Below, piece after piece: positions 49,260-58,201 of a DNA stretch of 64,000 nt. The stretch comes from Microcella frigidaquae (lineage in GTDB: Bacteria; Actinomycetota; Actinomycetes; Actinomycetales; Microbacteriaceae): assembly GCF_014200395.1 (NCBI RefSeq), contig NZ_JACHBS010000001.1, forward strand, positions 868,001 to 932,000, written 5' to 3'. The notes under the pieces are model-generated. The model made no database searches, was not told the origin of the DNA, and saw nothing but the letters and a program-made list of their open reading frames with translations. The translations under genes and the position numbers were made by a program. The number at the start of each line of letters is the position of its first letter. Within the stretch, counting starts at the first letter, position 1.

Positions 49260-50149
49260 CCGAGTACCGCCGCATCCTCCTCGACGGGGCGGCCGTGCAG
49301 GTGGTGCGGCACGGCGACGAGCTGCGCGCATCCGATGGCCGCACGGTCGGGGTCGACGAGGCGGTGCACCTGCCGCCCACCGAGCCGACCAAGATCATCG
49401 CGGTGCACCTGAACTACCCGAGCCGCAGCGACGAGTTCATGACGAAGCTGCCGCCGGCACCCACGTACTTCCACAAGCCGATCACGGCGCTCAACAGCCA
49501 CAAGGGCGCCGTCGTGCGTCCGCGCGGCTGCCAGTGGCTCAACTACGAGGGCGAGATTGTCATCATCATAGGCAAGACCTGCCGCAACGTCTCCCCCGCC
49601 GAGGCGGGCGACTACATCGCCGGGTACTCCGTGGGCAACGACTTCGGTCTGCACGACTTCCGCGACACGGATGCGGGCTCGATGCTGCGCGTCAAGGGCA
49701 GCGACACGCTCGCCCCCGTCGGGCCGGGGCTCGTGACCGACTGGGACTTCCGCGGCAAGACGATCCGCACCCTCGTGAACGGCAAGGTCGTCCAGGAGGA
49801 CTCGACCGACACCATGGAGTGGGACATGCACTACCTGGTGGCCGACCTCGCCCGCACGATCACGCTCGTGCCGGGCGACATGATCTACTCGGGCACGCCC
49901 GCGAACTCGCGGCCGGTGCAGCCGGGCGACATCGTCGAGGTGGAGGTCGACGGCCTCGGCCGCCTCACCAACCACGTCGTCGAGGGCCCCGAGCCGATCC
50001 GCACCGACGTGGGCGCCCAGCCGACCTCGAGCGAGGAGGTCGTCTCGACCGCGCTCGGCGGCGACTGGGAGTTCCGCGGCATCCGCACCCCGTCGAAAGA
50101 CCTGTACCCGTCCCGTATCGAGGAAGCCAGCACCGAGGAGAAGAACTGA
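49256..50149 (+). CDS. Fumarylacetoacetate-hydrolase-family protein, HpaG-like isomerase/decarboxylase
   Basis: A 297-residue FAH-fold protein. It has HLNYPSRSDEF, FHKPITALNSHKG, the metal-binding YEGEIVIIIGK, DYIAGYSVGNDFGLHDFRD and the C-terminal VPGDMIYSGTPAN with PGDIVEVEVDGLG. In the homoprotocatechuate route FAH-fold HpaG decarboxylates and isomerises the oxidised ring-cleavage product, which fits the order dehydrogenase, dioxygenase, FAH protein. The start is GTG 49256, overlapping the dioxygenase stop (GTGA). The last base of the stop codon overlaps the ferredoxin ATG. Confidence 0.85.
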   Translation: MTEYRRILLDGAAVQVVRHGDELRASDGRTVGVDEAVHLPPTEPTKIIAVHLNYPSRSDEFMTKLPPAPTYFHKPITALNSHKGAVVRPRGCQWLNYEGEIVIIIGKTCRNVSPAEAGDYIAGYSVGNDFGLHDFRDTDAGSMLRVKGSDTLAPVGPGLVTDWDFRGKTIRTLVNGKVVQEDSTDTMEWDMHYLVADLARTITLVPGDMIYSGTPANSRPVQPGDIVEVEVDGLGRLTNHVVEGPEPIRTDVGAQPTSSEEVVSTALGGDWEFRGIRTPSKDLYPSRIEEASTEEKN

Positions 50150-50343
50150 TGATCAAGATCTACGTCGACATGGACAAGTGCCAGCACTACGGCCAGTGCG
50201 TGTTCGAGGCTCCCGAGGTGTTCCAGCTGAATGCCGACGACAAGCTCGAGTACCAGGCCGAGGCGCCCGATGACATGCTCGCCGACCTCGAGTCGGCGGC
50301 CGACGTCTGCCCCATGCAGGCGATCTTCCTCACCAAGGAGTAG
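50149..50343 (+). CDS. [3Fe-4S] ferredoxin, P450 electron carrier type
   Basis: A 64-residue acidic ferredoxin with Cys11, Cys17 and Cys54 (DKCQHYGQC and DVCPMQA). This is the three-Cys, [3Fe-4S] pattern of ferredoxins that feed actinobacterial P450s; the fourth Cys of a [4Fe-4S] cluster is absent. ATG 50149 overlaps the preceding stop (TGATG). It is followed 6 bp later by its presumed reductase. The P450 at 44848-46089 is the only visible acceptor. Confidence 0.9.
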   Translation: MIKIYVDMDKCQHYGQCVFEAPEVFQLNADDKLEYQAEAPDDMLADLESAADVCPMQAIFLTKE

Positions 50344-50349
50344 TCGGCG

Positions 50350-51570
50350 ATGACGGATGCTCCGCTGCTGATCGTCGGAGCCTCGATGGCGGGCCTGCGC
50401 ACCGCCGAGGGTGCGCGGCGCGCCGGCTATGCGGGGCCCATCACCTTCCTCGGGGCCGAGGCGCACGCGCCGTACAACCGGCCGCCGCTGTCGAAGGAGC
50501 TTCTGCAGACCGAGGGGCAGGGTCACGCCGACGTGGCCTTCCCGATCCGCTCGGCCCTCGAGGAGGGCGTGGAGTGGGTGCTCGGCCGGGCGGCCACCGC
50601 GCTCGATGTCGAGCAGCGCGTGGTGGTCGACGAGACCGGGCAGGAGCATCCGTACCGCGCGCTCGTGATCGCGACGGGGCTGCGCCCGAAGCCGCTGCCG
50701 ATCGAAACCCACGGGCTCGGCGGCATCCACGTGCTGCGCACGCTCGACGACGCCGTCGCCCTGCGGGCCGCGCTGCGACCGGGCGCGAACGTCGTCATTC
50801 TCGGCTCGGGCTTCGTCGGCTGCGAGATCGCGGCGACGGCGGCGAAGAACGGCGCGAACGTCTCGATAGTGTCGCAGAGCCGCGTGCCGCTGCAGCGCGC
50901 GCTCGGCGCCCAGCTCGGCGCCGAGATGCGGCGACGGCACGAGGCGCACGGGGTGCGCTTCTTCTGCGGCGAGTCGCTGTTCGGCCTGGTCGGCGAACCC
51001 GATGTCGAGCGCGTCATCCTGACGAGCGGCGTGATGCTCGAGTGCGACGTGCTGGTCGTCGCGATCGGCAGCGACCCGAACACCGAGTGGCTGCAGGGCT
51101 CGGGTCTCGACGCGACCGACGGTGTGCTCGTCGACGCGGGCCTGCGCGCCATCGGTGTCGATGGCACCGTGCACCCCGAGATCGTCGCCGTCGGCGATGT
51201 CGCCCGCTATGCGAACCCGCTGTTCGACGACGTTCCGCGTCGGGTCGAGCACTGGAACCTGCCGACCGAGACGGGCAAGCGCGCGGGCGCGATCCTCGCC
51301 GCGCAGCTCGCCGGCCAAGACTGCGCACCGCTCGTCGCCGAGGGCTTCGCCCCGCTGCCCTCGTTCTGGAGCGACCAATACGACGCCCACGTTCTCGCCT
51401 TCGGCATGACGTACCTCGCCGACCGCAGCGAGCTCGTCGCGGGCGCGCTCGACGACGAGTGCGTGCTCGAGTACTACCGCGGCGACGAGCTCGTCGGCGT
51501 CTGCGGCATCGGGATGCGGAGCCTCGTGCAGAGCTACCGCACGCGCTTCGCCGCGCCCGCGCGGGCGTAG
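50350..51570 (+). CDS. FAD-dependent NAD(P)H:ferredoxin reductase
   Basis: A 406-residue pyridine nucleotide-disulfide oxidoreductase-type reductase of the putidaredoxin-reductase group. The FAD site is LLIVGASMAGLRTAEGARR (7-25), the NAD site NVVILGSGFVGCEIAATAAK (near 142-161), and the second FAD contact EIVAVGDVARYANPLF. A C-terminal reductase domain follows. It would pass electrons from NAD(P)H to the adjacent ferredoxin and on to the P450. It is the last gene of the operon; the next gene has its own leaderless-type promoter. Confidence 0.9.
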   Translation: MTDAPLLIVGASMAGLRTAEGARRAGYAGPITFLGAEAHAPYNRPPLSKELLQTEGQGHADVAFPIRSALEEGVEWVLGRAATALDVEQRVVVDETGQEHPYRALVIATGLRPKPLPIETHGLGGIHVLRTLDDAVALRAALRPGANVVILGSGFVGCEIAATAAKNGANVSIVSQSRVPLQRALGAQLGAEMRRRHEAHGVRFFCGESLFGLVGEPDVERVILTSGVMLECDVLVVAIGSDPNTEWLQGSGLDATDGVLVDAGLRAIGVDGTVHPEIVAVGDVARYANPLFDDVPRRVEHWNLPTETGKRAGAILAAQLAGQDCAPLVAEGFAPLPSFWSDQYDAHVLAFGMTYLADRSELVAGALDDECVLEYYRGDELVGVCGIGMRSLVQSYRTRFAAPARA

Positions 51571-51617
51571 CCCGGCAGAGCGTTCTCGTCCGTTCCGACC
51601 CCCGGGCAGCGCCGACG

Positions 51618-51623
51618 TACTGT
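51618..51623 (+). promoter_or_regulatory. -10 element TACTGT, leaderless acyltransferase gene
   Basis: TACTGT ends 6 nt before ATG 51630 with no ribosome-binding sequence. Confidence 0.5.
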
Positions 51624-51629
51624 TGTCGC

Positions 51630-52205
51630 ATGGTCTTCCGTCGCTTCGTCGCGCGCATCTTCTGGACGTTCAGCCGCTGGAGACTGGTGAGCGAGCCGGC
51701 CCCCGACCGCCCGACGGTGCTCATCGGTGCCCCGCACACGTCGAACTGGGATTTCGTGTTCATGCTCGGCATCGCGTGGAAGCTCGACATGCGCTTCCGC
51801 TGGCTCGGCAAGAAGAGCTTGTTCCGCGGCTGGCGGGGGCCGATCATGCGCGGCCTCGGCGGCATCCCCGTCGACCGCGAGTCGCCGGCTGCGGTCGTCG
51901 GGGAGGTGCTGGAGCGCATCCGCGCCGGAGAGATCTTCGGCCTCGTCGTCACCCCCGACGGCACCCGCAAGGGCCACACGCACTGGAAGTCGGGCTTCTA
52001 CCGCATCGCGCGCGAGGCGGGCCTGCCCGTCACGCTCGGTTACGTCGACCGCACCACGATGACGACCGGCCTCGGGCCGACGATCGAGCTGACGGGGGAT
52101 GTCGCTGCCGACATGACCGTGATCCGCGCGTTCTACGCCGACAAGTCGGGCGTGCGCCCGGAGCACCGGGTCGAGCCGCGTCTGCGCGAGGAGCTCGCGT
52201 CCTAG
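51630..52205 (+). CDS. 1-acylglycerol-3-phosphate O-acyltransferase family protein (PlsC-like)
   Basis: A 191-residue acyltransferase with the HX4D motif at His36-Asp41 (PHTSNWD), RWLGKKSLFRG, GGIPVDRE and TPDGTRKGHTHWKSGFYRI as blocks II-IV. The PDGTR (in place of EGTR) with WKSGFYRIA is typical of short PlsC-like proteins in many bacteria. It would acylate a lysophospholipid or another lipid acceptor at the membrane. The start ATG 51630 follows a leaderless -10. Its TAG stop shares a CTAG with the vapC stop on the other strand. Confidence 0.83.
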   Translation: MVFRRFVARIFWTFSRWRLVSEPAPDRPTVLIGAPHTSNWDFVFMLGIAWKLDMRFRWLGKKSLFRGWRGPIMRGLGGIPVDRESPAAVVGEVLERIRAGEIFGLVVTPDGTRKGHTHWKSGFYRIAREAGLPVTLGYVDRTTMTTGLGPTIELTGDVAADMTVIRAFYADKSGVRPEHRVEPRLREELAS

Positions 52206-52567
52206 CTGCCGTGTGAGCGACCACGTCGCTCGGCCGCGCGCTGCAACCTCTTATCTCGAGTCCAGAGGGTCGCCCCCGGCGCCAGCGTGACCGAGGCGAG
52301 CAGGTGAACGTCGACGAGGCTCAACCCCTGGCCATACAGCTCGTGCGCATCGACGAACCGCGCGACCTCGCCGTGGCTGGCCACCGGTGACGCTGGCAGG
52401 TTCGCGAGCATCCCCAGCACGGTGTCGCGGTCGCGCAGGGTCCCGAGTGAGAGCTCTCCGATAACCATGGGGTGCTGCAGCACGGCGCCGCGACCGAGCG
52501 CATCGACCAGGGCTGGCTCTGAGTGGTGGAGGTGGTCGATCCAGATCGACGTGTCGACGACGATCAC
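52202..52567 (-). CDS. vapC: VapC-type PIN-domain toxin
   Basis: A 121-residue PIN domain. The acidic residues of the Mg-dependent RNase site are visible in VVDTSIWIDHL (Asp5), VIGELSLGTL (Glu) and LSLVDVHLLAS (Asp), with TLWTRDKRL at the last conserved block. VapC toxins cleave tRNA or rRNA until bound by VapB. The start is GTG 52567, 3 bp after the antitoxin stop, so the pair is coupled. Its TAG stop overlaps that of the acyltransferase gene. Confidence 0.9.
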   Translation of the reverse strand: MIVVDTSIWIDHLHHSEPALVDALGRGAVLQHPMVIGELSLGTLRDRDTVLGMLANLPASPVASHGEVARFVDAHELYGQGLSLVDVHLLASVTLAPGATLWTRDKRLQRAAERRGRSHGS

Positions 52568-52570
52568 GAC

Positions 52571-52765
52571 TCAGGCGACGTCGCGATGCCGCGGTGCCGC
52601 GCTCGCCGACGGGTCGCTGCCGCCGAGAAGAGCGAGTCGACGAGCGCTCTCGCGCTCGATCAGCGCGGTGAGACCCTCGCGGAGCAGCGCAGTGCGCTCG
52701 GTCGTCCCGCTCAGCTCAGCCGCCTTCGCGAGCAGGTCGTCGTCGAGCGTGACCGTCGTTCTCAT
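52571..52765 (-). CDS. vapB: VapB-type ribbon-helix-helix antitoxin
   Basis: A 64-residue protein with an N-terminal ribbon (MRTTVTLDDDLLAKAAELSG) and helices (TERTALLREGLTALIERESA) of the RHH/VapB family used for DNA binding and autoregulation. The C-terminal 20 residues should wrap the toxin. It is immediately upstream of vapC. It lies just after the 52864-52907 palindrome, which insulates it from the preceding gene. Confidence 0.88.
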   Translation of the reverse strand: MRTTVTLDDDLLAKAAELSGTTERTALLREGLTALIERESARRLALLGGSDPSASAAPRHRDVA

Positions 52766-52863
52766 GCACGCAGATTAGCACCAGATGATGCGCTGTGCCA
52801 TGCCTACTCGTACTCGGGTGTGCGTGGACACCTCGCCCTCACCGCGGTGCCGAATCGCGCTGT

Positions 52864-52907
52864 TGCAATGTGCCTCTCGCGGCACGTGCCGCGAGAGGCA
52901 CATTGCA
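52864..52907. repeat. 44-bp perfect palindrome, copy A
   Basis: The sequence is fully self-complementary around a central CACGTG, with arms TGCAATGTGCCTCTCGCGGC and complement. It lies 8 bp after the 3' end of the acidic protein gene (reverse strand) and upstream of vapB, where it could terminate transcription. Its 40-bp core recurs at 56230-56277 with one base change. Confidence 0.85.
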
Positions 52908-52915
52908 GCAGAGGA

Positions 52916-53209
52916 CTATGCAGTCTGGTGCCAGCGGGCGTGGACTCGCTCGATGAATGGCAACTCATCCGCCGCGGTCGCCCTGTCCAGTCCGTAGTGC
53001 GAGCGAAGCGCCGCTGCGAACACCTCACTCAGCTCCGCAGACGACAGGCCGCCATCGAGACCGTCACGCAGAGTGCTGACGAGGTCGTCGTACTCCTCGT
53101 CGTCATCCGGGCGAATGTCTGCGTCGTCGTAGACCCCGAGAAGGTCGTACTCGAAGAGCAGGTCGGCCAGCAGCATCGAGCGGTCGTCGAAGCGATCGCG
53201 CAGGCTCAT
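52916..53209 (-). CDS. Acidic 97-residue protein, function unknown
   Basis: A small, strongly acidic protein (MSLRDRFDDRSMLLADLLFE; DDADIRPDDDEEYDDLV) with two or three predicted helices. No family recognised. The ATG lies 6 bp after the ychF stop with CAGAGG between them, so it is probably translated from the ychF message. The following palindrome would end that transcript. An immunity-like or regulatory role is possible, but nothing in the sequence shows it. Confidence 0.65.
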   Translation of the reverse strand: MSLRDRFDDRSMLLADLLFEYDLLGVYDDADIRPDDDEEYDDLVSTLRDGLDGGLSSAELSEVFAAALRSHYGLDRATAADELPFIERVHARWHQTA

Positions 53210-53215
53210 CCTCTG

Positions 53216-54289
<1,074 letters not shown>

Positions 54290-54342
54290 GAGGGACCAGC
54301 CTACCGGCGGGACGGCGGGCGGGTGGGTGGAGCGGGCGTGGC

Positions 54343-54348
54343 TAGCGT
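54343..54348 (+). promoter_or_regulatory. -10 element TAGCGT, leaderless gamma-glutamyltransferase gene
   Basis: TAGCGT ends 6 nt before ATG 54355 with no ribosome-binding sequence. Confidence 0.5.
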
Positions 54349-54354
54349 GGGGGC

Positions 54355-56199
54355 ATGAGCTCCACCGCCTCCGCCGACTTCACTTCGCCGCCCGCCGACC
54401 GCACCCGCCCCGAGCTGCGCGGCACGTTCGGCATGGCGGCGAGCACGCACTGGCTCGCGACCGCGACCGCGCAGTCGGTGCTCGAGCGCGGCGGCACCGC
54501 CGTCGACGCCGCCGTCGCCGCAGCGTTCGTGCTGCACGTCGTCGAGCCGCACCTCAACGGACCGGGCGGAGACCTGACGGCGATCGTGGCGCCCGCGGGA
54601 GAGCATCCGTTCGTGCTCGCCGGTCAGGGCGCCGCCCCTGCCGCAGCGACCATCGAGCACTACCGCGGGCTGGGGCTCGACGAGATCCCGGGCGCGGGGC
54701 CGCTCGCCGCCGCCGTGCCCGGCTCGGTCGTCGCCTGGCTGCACCTGCTGGCGACGCGCGGCACCTGGGAGCTGCGCGACGTGCTCGCCCCGGCGATCGG
54801 CTACGCGCGCGACGGGCACCCCGTGCACGAGAACGTGGTGCGCACGATCCGCGCGGTCGCGCCGCTGTTCAAGCAGCACTGGCCGACGTCCGCGGCGCAG
54901 TGGATGCCCTCCGGCCGCATCCCGGAGCCCGGCGACATGATCACCAACGCCCCCTGGGCCGCCCTGCTCGAGCGCCTCACGGCTGCGGGCGACCCCGCCG
55001 GCACACGCGAGGCCCGCGTGCACGCGGCCATCACGCTTTGGACGCAGGTCGTGGGCGAGGCGGTCGAAGAGTTCGTGGGGACGCCCGTGCGGCACTCGAT
55101 CGGCGGCGAGCTGCCCGGCGTGCTGACGGCCGCCGACCTCGTGGCGTACGCGCCCGCCGAGGAGGAGCCGGCGTCGCTGACCTTCCGCGGCGTGCAGGTG
55201 CTCAAGGCCGGTCTGTGGACGCAGGGGCCGGCCCTGCTGCAGTCGCTCGCGATTCTCGACGCGGTCGCTGCCGAGCGGGGCGACGTGGGGCTCGACCCCT
55301 CGACGGCGCTCGGCGTGCACACGATCACCGAGGCGCTCAAGCTCGCGCTCGCGGATCGCGACGCCTGGTTCGCCGACCCCGCTGCACTCGTCGCGCGCAG
55401 GATCGACCCCGCCTCACTGCTCGCCGACCTGCTCGACCCGGCCTACGCCGCCGAGCGTGCCGCCCTCATCGGCGAGACCGCCTCACGCGAGGTGAGACCC
55501 GGTCGCCCCGGCGGGCGCGAGCCCTGGATGCCGCCGGTGCGCGAGGCGGGCACCGCCGCCGCTCCCCTGCCGGGCTCGGGCGAGCCGACGCTCGACCGCG
55601 CGGGGCGTCAGCGCGGCGACACCTGCCACCTCGACGTCGTCGACTGCCACGGCACGCTGATCTCGGCGACGCCGTCGGGCGGCTGGCTGCAGTCGTCGCC
55701 GACGATCCCCGCGCTCGGCTTCTCCCTGGGCACGCGCCTGCAGATGATGTGGCTCGACGCCGCGTCTCCGTCGGCGCTCGAGCCGGGCATCCGCCCCCGC
55801 AGCACGCTGTCGCCGACGATTCTCGCGCGCGAGGGGCGCGTGGTCGAGGCGCTCGGCACGCCGGGCGGCGACCAGCAGGACCAGTGGCAACTGCTCTACC
55901 TGCTGCGCCGTATCGTCGGCGGCTACGAGCCGCAGCAGGCGATCGATGCGCCCATGTTCCACACCGACGCCATGGTCGCCTCGTTCGAGCCGCGCACCGT
56001 GCAGACCGCGTCGCTGACGGTCGAGTCGCGACTCGGCGACGCGGTGATCGACGAGCTGCGGGCCCGCGGGCACGCCGTCACCGTCATGGGCCCGTGGAGC
56101 CTCGGCCGCCTCAGTGCCGTCGGCATCGACCCCGATCGAGGGTGGATGTTCGCCGCGGCCAACTCGCGGGGCCACCAGGGCTACGCTGCGGGCCGCTGA
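54355..56199 (+). CDS. Gamma-glutamyltransferase family protein (Ntn hydrolase)
   Basis: A 614-residue GGT-fold proenzyme. It shows MAASTHWLATATAQSVLERG, PHLNGPGGD, and the autoprocessing site at RGDTCHLDVVD with nucleophile Thr423. The second Thr of the usual TTH is Cys424 here. SGGWLQSSPTIPALGFSLG and GTPGGDQQDQWQL match the small-subunit substrate loop. No signal peptide is visible, so it is probably cytosolic, unlike periplasmic GGT; some members are acylases or hydrolyse other gamma-glutamyl amides. It could act on gamma-glutamyl products of the cluster at 38-51 kb, but the distance makes this speculative. Confidence 0.87.
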   Translation: MSSTASADFTSPPADRTRPELRGTFGMAASTHWLATATAQSVLERGGTAVDAAVAAAFVLHVVEPHLNGPGGDLTAIVAPAGEHPFVLAGQGAAPAAATIEHYRGLGLDEIPGAGPLAAAVPGSVVAWLHLLATRGTWELRDVLAPAIGYARDGHPVHENVVRTIRAVAPLFKQHWPTSAAQWMPSGRIPEPGDMITNAPWAALLERLTAAGDPAGTREARVHAAITLWTQVVGEAVEEFVGTPVRHSIGGELPGVLTAADLVAYAPAEEEPASLTFRGVQVLKAGLWTQGPALLQSLAILDAVAAERGDVGLDPSTALGVHTITEALKLALADRDAWFADPAALVARRIDPASLLADLLDPAYAAERAALIGETASREVRPGRPGGREPWMPPVREAGTAAAPLPGSGEPTLDRAGRQRGDTCHLDVVDCHGTLISATPSGGWLQSSPTIPALGFSLGTRLQMMWLDAASPSALEPGIRPRSTLSPTILAREGRVVEALGTPGGDQQDQWQLLYLLRRIVGGYEPQQAIDAPMFHTDAMVASFEPRTVQTASLTVESRLGDAVIDELRARGHAVTVMGPWSLGRLSAVGIDPDRGWMFAAANSRGHQGYAAGR

Positions 56200-56229
56200 G
56201 CCGCGATCAGCCCAGGGGCCTTTCCTCTG

Positions 56230-56277
56230 GAGCCAATGTGCCTCTCGCGGCACGTGCCGCGGGAGGCACATTGGCTC
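56230..56277. repeat. 48-bp near-perfect palindrome, copy B
   Basis: It shares a 40-bp core (CAATGTGCC...GGCACATTG around CACGTG) with copy A at 52864-52907. The outer bases differ (GAGC/GCTC here) but still pair. One internal position is G:U-type. It starts 31 bp after the gamma-glutamyltransferase stop and probably ends that transcript. Confidence 0.82.
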
Positions 56278-56316
56278 AGCAGAACATTCGCCACCGCGGC
56301 CGAGCACCCTCAAAGG

Positions 56317-56322
56317 TATGAT
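56317..56322 (+). promoter_or_regulatory. -10 element TATGAT, leaderless GH36-like gene
   Basis: TATGAT, a near-consensus -10, ends 7 nt before ATG 56330 with no ribosome-binding sequence. Confidence 0.6.
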
Positions 56323-56329
56323 CTAACTC

Positions 56330-58189
56330 ATGCCCCACGGCTTCGAGCGCATCGTCGCGCACCCCGAGCGTCCTGCCCACTCCGGAGATCGCATCGGCGC
56401 GCTGCCCGGCGACACGATCGCCGCCCGCCTGCGGCTCGACGACTGGCACGACGTGACCGTGCGGGTGCTGCACCCCTTCACGTGGGACGCGAAGTTCCGC
56501 GGCTTCCGCATCGACGAGCTCGCCGTCACCCCGGCCAGGCCGCGCACCCTCGTGAGCGGCGCCTACTCGGTCGCCGACGCCGCCGTGCTCAACCACGACG
56601 ACGTGCGCGGCACCCTGACCCCCTTCGACTTCCCCGAGGGCGAGCGGCACGACGGCGTGCTCTACCGCACGGTCGGGCACTCCCCCGAGCCGCACGAGCG
56701 TTACCAGGACGCCGCCGGCTGGTGCACCGCCGCCGGCCGCGACGCCGACGGCCGGCCGGTCGCCCTCGCAACGGCGCTCGACCGCAGCGACTGCGTGCTG
56801 CTCGACCTGCTCGCCGACGACCACGGGCTCACCGTGCAGACGCGCCTGCCCTGGCAGACCTTCCGGCCCGCCGAGCTCCCGGCAACGGATGCCCTCCCGG
56901 GCCTGCTCGTGCGCCACGGGCTCGGCGACCACGAGGCTGCCGAGGGCTGGCTGCGCGCGCTGCTCGCGGCGAGCATCCCGAACCGCGCCGCCGACATGTC
57001 GCCGCCGCTCATCGCCGACACCTGGGGCTTCGGCACTGACATCGACCCTCAGAGGGTGACGGCGTTCTTCGACGTCGCCGCCGACCTCGGCGTCGAGGTC
57101 GTGACGGTCGACAAGGGCTGGGAGGACCACGTCGGCGACTGGAACGCCCAGGCCGGCTACACGGGCGGCGTCGCCGGCATCGCCGCGCTCGCGCACGACC
57201 GCGGCATGAAGCTCGGGCTGTGGGTGGGCGCGGGCAACGCGGCTCCCGACTCGGCGGTCGCGACGGCGCACCCCGACTGGCTCGCCACCTGGAACGGCCG
57301 CCCGCAGATCGTGTCGCACCGCACCCACTCGCTATGCCTCGGGCACGAGCCCGCGCGCGACCACGTGCTCGCCTGCCTCGACCGCCTCGTGCGCGACGGC
57401 GTCGACTGGCTGCTGCATGACTTCGAGACGATCAGCCGTTGCGACGCCGACCACCACACCCACGACCCCGGCGCGGGCGAGGCGGCGGGCGTGAGCGGCT
57501 GGTACCACGTGCTCGCGACGCTGCGCGAGCGGCACCCGCACCTGCTCATCGAGAACTGCTGGAACGGCGGCAAGCCCCTCGACCTCCAGATGATCGCCCA
57601 CCACGACACGACGATCGGCGACGACTGGTGCCGGTCAGAAGAGAACCGGCTCGCGGCCCTCGGCCTCGGCACGTACCTACCGTCGTCGTGGACCAGCAAG
57701 TACATGGGCGACGAGCCGCACCTGCCGTTGCGCGCGCAGCTCGCGCCCTACCTCGTGGGCGGCCCCTGGATCCTCATGGGCGACCTGCCGGGCTGGAGCG
57801 CCGAGCACCGCGACACGATCGCGCGCGGTGTCGAGATCTACCGCGCCTGGCGCACCGCGGCGACGGATGCTCGCGCGGTGCCACCCGTGCTCTCGGGCCC
57901 TCCCGCTGGGGTGTGGGGCTCGGCGGCCGGCGTCACCGGACTCGCCTACAGCCCCCGGCCCGACGGCGCGCAGCTCGCCGCCTTCGCGGTCTCCGACGTC
58001 GGGATCGGGCAGGTCGTGCGGTGGCATCCCGCGCTCGACGCGAGCGGATCGGCGGCGGTCGACGCGTGGATCGTGCGGGACGAGTGGAGCGGCGCCGAGC
58101 ATCGAGTCTCCGCGGCCGAGCTTGCCGCGGGCATCCCGCTCGACACGGCGCGCGCCGACGGCCTCGCCCTCAGCGTGCGCCCCGCCTGA
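56330..58189 (+). CDS. Alpha-galactosidase-like glycoside hydrolase (GH36/clan GH-D)
   Basis: A 619-residue cytosolic glycosidase. An N-terminal beta domain is followed by a (beta/alpha)8 barrel with WGFGTDIDPQRVTAFFDVAA, VVTVDKGWEDHVGDWNAQ, MKLGLWVGAG and the putative nucleophile Asp364 (LLHDFETIS). ENCWNGG and putative acid/base Asp431/432 (TIGDDWCRSEE) follow. The GDD context differs from the SDNTD of typical GH36 alpha-galactosidases, so the preferred sugar may differ. A C-terminal beta domain ends the protein. No transporter or sugar regulator is adjacent. Confidence 0.82.
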   Translation: MPHGFERIVAHPERPAHSGDRIGALPGDTIAARLRLDDWHDVTVRVLHPFTWDAKFRGFRIDELAVTPARPRTLVSGAYSVADAAVLNHDDVRGTLTPFDFPEGERHDGVLYRTVGHSPEPHERYQDAAGWCTAAGRDADGRPVALATALDRSDCVLLDLLADDHGLTVQTRLPWQTFRPAELPATDALPGLLVRHGLGDHEAAEGWLRALLAASIPNRAADMSPPLIADTWGFGTDIDPQRVTAFFDVAADLGVEVVTVDKGWEDHVGDWNAQAGYTGGVAGIAALAHDRGMKLGLWVGAGNAAPDSAVATAHPDWLATWNGRPQIVSHRTHSLCLGHEPARDHVLACLDRLVRDGVDWLLHDFETISRCDADHHTHDPGAGEAAGVSGWYHVLATLRERHPHLLIENCWNGGKPLDLQMIAHHDTTIGDDWCRSEENRLAALGLGTYLPSSWTSKYMGDEPHLPLRAQLAPYLVGGPWILMGDLPGWSAEHRDTIARGVEIYRAWRTAATDARAVPPVLSGPPAGVWGSAAGVTGLAYSPRPDGAQLAAFAVSDVGIGQVVRWHPALDASGSAAVDAWIVRDEWSGAEHRVSAAELAAGIPLDTARADGLALSVRPA

Positions 58190-58201
58190 CCCGACCGCTC
58201 C

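Noticed and set aside
46746..49331. A reverse-strand open frame of about 860 codons
   Set aside because: It is antisense to the aldehyde dehydrogenase and dioxygenase genes, whose families, starts and couplings are clear.
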